From Polytrichum commune (lineage: Eukaryota > Streptophyta > Polytrichopsida > Polytrichales > Polytrichaceae), in NCBI GenBank assembly GCA_950295325.1, contig OX485808.1, positions 30,338,527 through 30,402,526 on the forward strand: 64,000 bases of DNA. The letters are read 5' to 3'. The notes under the pieces are model-generated. The model was not told where the DNA came from and made no database searches. It saw only the letters and a list, made by a program, of their open reading frames with translations. A program made the translations under genes and the position numbers. The first letter of the stretch is position 1. Each line of letters opens with the position of its first letter. This document shows positions 57,914 through 64,000 of the stretch, one piece after another.

Positions 57914-60090
57914 GGGGAGTGTTATCATGTGAGCGGTGAGCGGTGAGCAATGAGCAGTGAGCGGTGACATGTGAGCGGTGAGGAGGAAAAGGATGTTGGT
58001 TTTATACATACTTGTATCCTATAACCGTGGATTTTTGACATGAAGTATATGAACACTATCCATGAAAATATAAAGGGGGATGGAAAAAATTGTCTTTATT
58101 TTATAAATCTTCATTAGTTTAATTATGTGCAAATGCTTAGGTTGTTTTTTAAATTCAAAAGTCTATAGAAGTGGCCAACACGTTGTTAAATAAATGCTAT
58201 GCCAATAGTGGTACCTTAATGGATAAATGATCTCACTTACAAAAAAACTTGAATCCATGAAAACCAAGTTAGTTTAGAATTTTGAAAACAAAACCCATTT
58301 ATTGCAATCATCTAGCAATTTCCACATTACGTCCAACAAAACTGATAATTTTTTCGGAATTCTCAAAATCAAACCAATTGTCAAATCAAATAAAAAAAAC
58401 CCCCAAAACAAATGTATTCATATACTACGGTTTTTTGTTGCCTTTAGGAGGGGAAAAATCTTCACTTGTGACGAAAACCTCATTGTTCTCGTACGATGTA
58501 TGGGTTTGGACATGGCTGCCTGTGCAATAGCAATAGTCTCTGCATATACAGGAAGCGCCATTGCTTTCGGAGGGGAGTCTAATGACTCCATCAACTCTCC
58601 ACTGTAAACACCAATTATCATATGAGTGAGAAATGATAAAGAAATGCCAATGAACAAATAGAAACATTAAAAGAAAATCCAATGAGAAACTCACGTATTC
58701 AAACGAACCTTCCTAGCCACTTTTTTGACAGGTTCTTCATCATCCTCCATGATCATGGATTGTGTTGGTGTTTGCACTCTAGAACGTTGAGCGGATAATG
58801 CACGAAGTGGAGCGAGAATGGTATTAAAGATTCGGGAGTCCGCTTCATATGCAACAAGGTGACGACCACTGTTCAAACACGCATAAACAAAAACACCTGC
58901 GAACACCATTGAAATAGATTTCAATATGGTAGACTCAAAACTTAATTTGAACAAATGCACATAATTTTGTTATAGTTAAAAGAATGAATCTATTGATGTA
59001 GTGACATTCACAACTACTCCGCCAGACTTAATTAATGATTCGATAAACATTTGATGTATGTCTCAATCTTTTTCTTGAGCACCCCGCCACGACACTGAAC
59101 CATCCATCAATTGGTATTTTTCTAATGTGTAGTTGAAGATCATATCATCATCCTTGACACTAATTCTTTTTTTGATGTGGACTTCATTCTTGTCAAATGA
59201 AATGGCCATATTACATTTTTTGGCTCGGCGGTACAGAAGATGCTAAATCTCTTTGACTATAAAACCAACAACATTATGGATATTAGTATATGAGTGTTTC
59301 TCACGCCAACATTGATGCTTTCATGTAAGAATTTGAAATAATTATCAGCTACACATACCATTGCAGATGCATCCACATCGGAGCATAGATGGATGGAGGT
59401 GATGCCGCACCAATTTCTAATGTGATCAAATTCGTAATTTGTTGTAAATATTCGAACATCAAGTCGAACATTTTTGGATTCTGACACGAATAAGAGAATG
59501 TGTGCATCATCATGAAGAAAATGAAATACAAATTCAAAAATTACTTCTATCTCATCACTATCGTGTTTATTCTATTTTAGAATAACAGATGGTAAGAGAA
59601 GTGGCACGGAAAGTCTTACAGGATAATCAACGATCAACTAGTCGAATTCTTTGTGCGGGCATGTATTGTTTGAAATTTGTGTTGTATGCACATCATCAAA
59701 TTGCATTCGCAAACAATAAAACAACATTAGGAAAAATGATAACAATTTTATGTGTGGATAATAAACTAACAATTAAATATAATTATTGAATCGTCTAATA
59801 AAGGATGTGTTCACTTGCTTTACAAAGTCGTGAGTCTTTAATAATAAATGATGTGAGAGAGTTGATATCAATCCCATAATATAGGTGTTTTCCAACAACA
59901 TTTGAACCAACGATAAAGAAGGTTCTGTAGGTTGTTGAAACACAATCGGGAGTTGTTGCAAGAAGGAGAAATATTTGTCTAGGTCAATAGAAGTAGATAT
60001 ACATGTTGCATCATTGGTGGCTACATTTGGAGGTGTAGGTAGAATATCAACCTTCTTACTCCTTTTATATTTTCCGGTTTTTGTGACCAC
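57914..60090. mobile_element. Transposon-like unit, copy 1 (left terminus and gene)
   Basis: It begins GGGGAGTGTTATCATGTGAG and then repeats of GAGCGGTGAGC. A second start of the same form lies at 62957, and each is followed about 500 bp later by the same spliced gene on the minus strand. That pairing suggests two copies of one transposon. The right end of this copy was not found, so the end given is only the last exon-like stretch. Confidence 0.5.
58430..60090 (-). pseudogene. Unknown multi-exon gene fragments in copy 1
   Basis: I do not recognise the family. The best-supported exon is 58896-58695: acceptor TTCGCAG, donor AATAC|GTGAGT, containing GRHLVAYEADSRIFNTILAP and MEDDEEPVKK. It joins in phase 2 to an exon from 58601 (TGELMESLDSPPK, VYAETIAIAQAA). 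Both exons have homologues with the same junctions at 63862-63659 and 63558 downward. Other likely coding stretches are 60090-59773 (Asp/Leu/Pro rich), about 59500-59350, and about 59250-59060 with ISFDKNEVHIKKRISVKDDD, which ends in a stop. The mixture of open and broken pieces suggests decay, but the real exon structure is unknown. Confidence 0.45.
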
Positions 60091-60882
60091 ACCTCCTACA
60101 TGAGTTGGAAATCGACATTATTAGTTTCAATTGTATCTTACGATGCATCAATGGGCATACTTCCGATTACAGCCTTACGTTCAACATTTTTTCTGCTGGG
60201 AAGAAAGCAACAAAACAATTCACAAACGAAGTATATTCTTGAAGAAATTAAAAATACCAAAGTTTCAATTGTGCAGAAATGTCAATGAAATTTCTGTGAA
60301 TTTTGTCTACCCAAGCATTTAAGAAAACAAGCAAAGAGATAAATTCTATTGCTTTCTTTGCGAGCAACTCCCTTCGCAGGTACTTGTATTAAACAATCAC
60401 ACATACTTAGTCTTTGCATTGCAACTAGCAAAATTGTAATGAAGATATTCAACAATTTAAATGCGGTAATAAAGTTCAAATTACATGTATAAAACTCTCT
60501 TCATAGCTATCTCTCCGAAAGAAAAGTCTAAAAGTTTGGTGCCTTTAGAGAATGAAGATATTACACGTATTAAAGTGAAGAATGTTTTATCCCAAAGCAT
60601 AATATGTCATTTCTCGACATAATTAGAGGCCTTGAGTATATTATTCCTCCAGTTGACTTACCTAACTCTTTCTCAATATTCTCGAATTATTTTACAACCT
60701 CCTCCTCCAAGTACACAATGGAAAAAATATAAACATACATAAAATAAATATATGAAAATGAAAATCACATTAAGTAATTAAGCATCTACATGTGACATGA
60801 AATTGAAATATTATGAAATACCTACGCTCATAGAGATGCTTGAGCAACAAATGAATCCAATTTTTTTTCCTTTGCTAGAGAA

Positions 60883-61856
60883 TGTCGCAACCCTTGCTAG
60901 CCCCCTTTGACAATCTTGTCAATTTTCATTTCTAGCAAAGGTTACGAGCGCTAACCCTTCGCATTCCGCCATGCTAATGGTTAGCTTCTCTCACCCCGGA
61001 CCTTATAGTTCATAGGAGGGAACCAACCCTCCTACTTTGCTTTCGGGACTCAAACCTTAATCGGTAACCCATTTCTTAGATGTGCACTTCCATTCATGGA
61101 AGTCCAATCATATGTTGATCATCGCGTTGCCGGAGCAACACTGCAACAACCCGAACCATACTAGGCAACTATGGCCTCACATTGGGCCAATGCCCATGGA
61201 GGCCGTGCCGTTCGGCCTCGGGTGGGTGAGGCCACACCAATTCACCCATATAAGCCTCTAGGACTCTACGCGGGGCCCCTACCCCACCGTCAAGAAACCT
61301 CTTGTCTCTCTACCAAGAGTTGGGGCCAAGTGGGCACTTTCCCTTAGCTGCTGGGCCTAGAAGCCCCCAGCAGCTTCATACCATCATAACTTCCTTGTAT
61401 GATACCTGATGCTAACAACCAACCACTCCATCTTCATTTACGCTTCACATAGATGTCGATGCACTCCTCACTTGCCCCATTCGGGCAAGTATTGAGGAAG
61501 TTATGCCTGTTCAAACCTTGGCAGTCCCGGGAATCACTCCCAGGCACTGCTGTACCAGGGCGCTGTCCCGGGACAACGCCCCACTCAAATTGCCATAACT
61601 CTTAGCTCACACCTCCGATTGAGGTGATCTTGAGCATTCTAGAATCACCACGCCATGAGCTACGCATAGCTTATGGCCTTACCCTTGTGCATCCTAGTCT
61701 CCGTTGGTGGGAGGCGTTCCCAACGGCCGGGGCCCTCGCCCACACTAGGATCACTTGGGCCCTCTCACCAACAGCGCCACAAGTCCCGGGTGTCACTCCG
61801 GGGTCCCCCTTGTGCCCATGGTGTTTTGGGCACTCCTCATGGAGAGGTGCGCGACA
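60883..61856. mobile_element. Solo LTR, 974 bp
   Basis: It begins TGTCGC and ends GCGACA. It is flanked on both sides by GAGAA (60878-60882 and 61857-61861), a 5-bp target duplication. It is GC-richer than its surroundings and unrelated in sequence to the Ty3 LTRs above. No internal domain remains. Confidence 0.85.
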
Positions 61857-61861
61857 GAGAA

Positions 61862-62955
61862 GGTGGAAAATGATTAGCTGTACGCAACATTGAGCTTGAA
61901 TTCCACTACCTCAACCACCGCATTTTGTATGTGCCATGAACTGCTGATGTAGCAATTTTCTGTAATTTTTTCAATGTCATCTTTAGTTTTAGATTGGAGC
62001 TCCAATGGGTATTTAGCTGGATAAATATTCAAATGATGAATATGTATGAAATTTATAACATTAATGTATGTAATAATAAAAGTATAAAGAAATCAAATAT
62101 TTAATCATGCAAGAACTTAAGTACAAATGAATTCAAGTATCTAAGAATAAAAATGTAAGTATTCAAAAAGTTAAGCACATAAAAAAATAAAGTATACAAG
62201 AATTTAAATATTTATAAAATCAAGTATGCAAAGTTCAAGTATGCAAGACCCAAATAAGTGAACATTAAGTATGTTACAATCTAAGAATATAACAACCAAG
62301 AGTCAAGTTTGCAAACATTTAAGTATGTATTATTCAAAAATGCAAGAAATCAAGTATGTAAATATTATAATAAATAACTCATAATGAAAGGCAATATAAA
62401 TTAAAATTAAAATTTACCTCCTCTAAAAATTCCATTCTGTTTCTTGGATTTGCAACTGCGAGAAATTTCTCAAATTCTGTGGTTCTGATACTTTTGATGA
62501 GGACATTGATTTTCAATCAAATTTAGAAATTTTGTTCATGATTGCTCAAGATCTTATCCTATCCAGAGACCCCTCCCACCCATCATTTGTATTTGAGTGG
62601 TATTTGGTTGTGAGTGAACCTTAGATTGGACATTCACAAGAAATGTTACTTAGCAAAGCTGGTACTTATGAACAAACACCAAAAAGATACGTGTCTTGTT
62701 GAATTTTGAATATGCGCGTGGTATATAGAAATCTTAACAAGAAAGAGAATCTTCACTTTGATCTTTGATAAGTTTCACACCTCAACTCCACTTCTAGACT
62801 TTAAACAACAATCTTTGTGATAACGCAATTGTTAACTGGATGAGACAATTCCCAGTTGATCCAACGGCCAAAACTTGCATGTAGATTGCAAAGTGTCCAC
62901 ACTACGGCCACTTTTCTAGGGACCACTACAGTGATTATTAAATATGGTGTCACGT
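61862..62955. other. Unassigned intergenic DNA
   Basis: It contains many short repeats of the phrase AAGTATNNAA (about 62050-62360). No gene recognised. Confidence 0.4.
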
Positions 62956-62956
62956 A

Positions 62957-64000
62957 GGGAGCGCTATCATATGAGCGGTGAGCAGTGAGCAAAAACTAAT
63001 GAGCGGGTTAGGGTGAGAAAAAATCAAGAAACATACCCATCATCGTGGGTTTAGTATCCTATTACCACATACTTGTAGCTCAAATATCAACACATGTTAC
63101 ATGCCGAAAACTAACTTGCCAATTGATTGCTCCAATCCATATGAACATTTGAAACAATGATGAAAGCTTTAAAATAATGATGTTGTGGAAATCATTAGGG
63201 TTTAGGGATTTTTGACAATGCTTACACAAATCAATATCCACTCTTAGTAATTATTTTATAAAAACTAGATAATTGCCACCAAAAAAAAATGTGCACATAT
63301 ATACCAAGTCATGTGCAAGACCTCTTCATGCACCTATATTTTATTTTATTTTATTATTTATTATTCTCCTTATTACTACAAACACGAACATTACATTCCT
63401 CTGCCTCTATATCCATGAATGTCAAGATACGAAGAGCATAATGTTTAGATCTACTTCGCCTTGGAGGTGTAGTGACGGTTGCTAACCGTATCGCCTCAAA
63501 CTCGGCATACACAAGGAGAATCAATTGATGAGGGGGGGACATCGCTTCCTTCATTTTTCTACATACAATATCTAAAAATGTTAGAAAGAATTGGTGGAAG
63601 ACTAAGTAGTCCACAAGAAAAACTAAAATTTTAAAATCATTCAAACCAACAAACTTACGTACTCAAGTGAGATTTCCTTGGACCTTTCCGAATAGGCTCG
63701 TCATCATCTTTGCATGCCATGTTAATTGATTGCAAAGCATGGACAAATGGAGGTGGCAATGAATCACACAAAAGGGCTAATATTGTGTCGAAAATTGCCG
63801 AGTCTTTTTCGAATGCAACAAGGTGTCAGCCATTACAACGGCAAGTATGAATAGATGTACACCTGCAATAAATACAATCATGCATATCATAACATATTTG
63901 TTATGTACAAAAGACTTAAATTCTAAAACTTACAAAAATAACAAAAAAAAATTGTTTCTAACCTGTAGATGCATAAGCATCAAGGACAACATCTTCTAGT
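62957..64000. mobile_element. Transposon-like unit, copy 2 (truncated by the window end)
   Basis: It starts GGGAGCGCTATCATATGAGC, then repeats of GAGCAGTGAGC, like 57914. The gene below follows on the minus strand. Confidence 0.5.
63400..63862 (-). pseudogene. Unknown spliced gene in copy 2 (partial)
   Basis: Exon 63862-63659 (acceptor TTGCAG, donor GAGTAC|GTAAGT) contains HLVAFEKDSAIFDTILA and DDDEPIRK. It carries one TGA where copy 1 has an Arg codon, consistent with CGA to TGA. It joins in phase 2 to an exon from 63558 with KMKEAMSPP and VYAEFEAIRLA. The exon lengths (202 versus 204 nt) and junction phases match copy 1, which supports a genuine shared gene. Function unknown. Confidence 0.5.

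Overview
This window is plant nuclear DNA. The evidence is spliced genes with GT/AG introns, interstitial CCCTAAA telomere-type repeats, a Ty3/gypsy retrotransposon of plant type and AT-rich intergenic DNA. I cannot name the species. The transposase-like family present is one I associate with seed-free plants and other early-branching lineages, but that is a weak guess. No ordinary host gene was recognised. Almost everything interpretable is mobile DNA.

Layout. (1) 181-16442 is a 16.3-kb DNA transposon (element 1). It has 28-bp terminal inverted repeats starting AACACTATATTCG and a 4-bp target duplication TTAA. It carries three genes: on the minus strand, a four-exon gene for a ParB-like / DNA-methyltransferase-like / HAD-phosphatase-like fusion protein (7605-1679) and a small two-exon gene (1568-767); on the plus strand, a DUF7869-type transposase-like gene (12846-15910). 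(2) 16447-20583 is unassigned. (3) 20589-31454 is a complete, apparently young Ty3/gypsy element with 1,828-bp LTRs, target duplication GGATG and one uninterrupted 2,079-codon gag-pol frame on the minus strand. (4) 32277-32533 is a 257-bp deletion derivative with element-1-type ends and target duplication CCTT. (5) 35420-54312 is an 18.9-kb relative of element 1 (element 2, target duplication ACCA). It has the same three genes in the same relative orientation and the same intron positions, but its genes are broken by stops, frameshifts, a hAT-like insertion in the transposase and a solo LTR in the phosphatase exon. (6) 54317-64000 holds a possible inverted-repeat element, a solo LTR (60883-61856, target duplication GAGAA), and two copies of a further transposon-like unit with a shared unknown spliced gene; the second copy runs off the window.

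The most unusual signal is a pair of private short palindrome families. Element 1 carries about 35 copies of a 22-bp palindrome (arm GTTTGGGTCG, two free bases, arm CGACCCAAAC). Element 2 carries about 20 copies of a different 24-bp palindrome (arm GTTTACGGACG, two free bases, arm CGTCCGTAAAC). I found neither in the other element. Both families occupy equivalent places: upstream of the transposase ATG, upstream of the fusion-gene ATG, inside its introns, and in the 3-prime part of its third exon. In element 1 one group has grown into a 15-copy array with 78-bp spacing. The fusion protein combines a ParB-type DGQH motif, a methyltransferase-like FGGS motif and a HAD/FCP1-like domain. My hypothesis is that each element encodes a DNA-binding or modifying protein whose cognate sites are its own palindromes. 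That is inference; the palindromes, the gene parallels and the element boundaries are read directly from the sequence.
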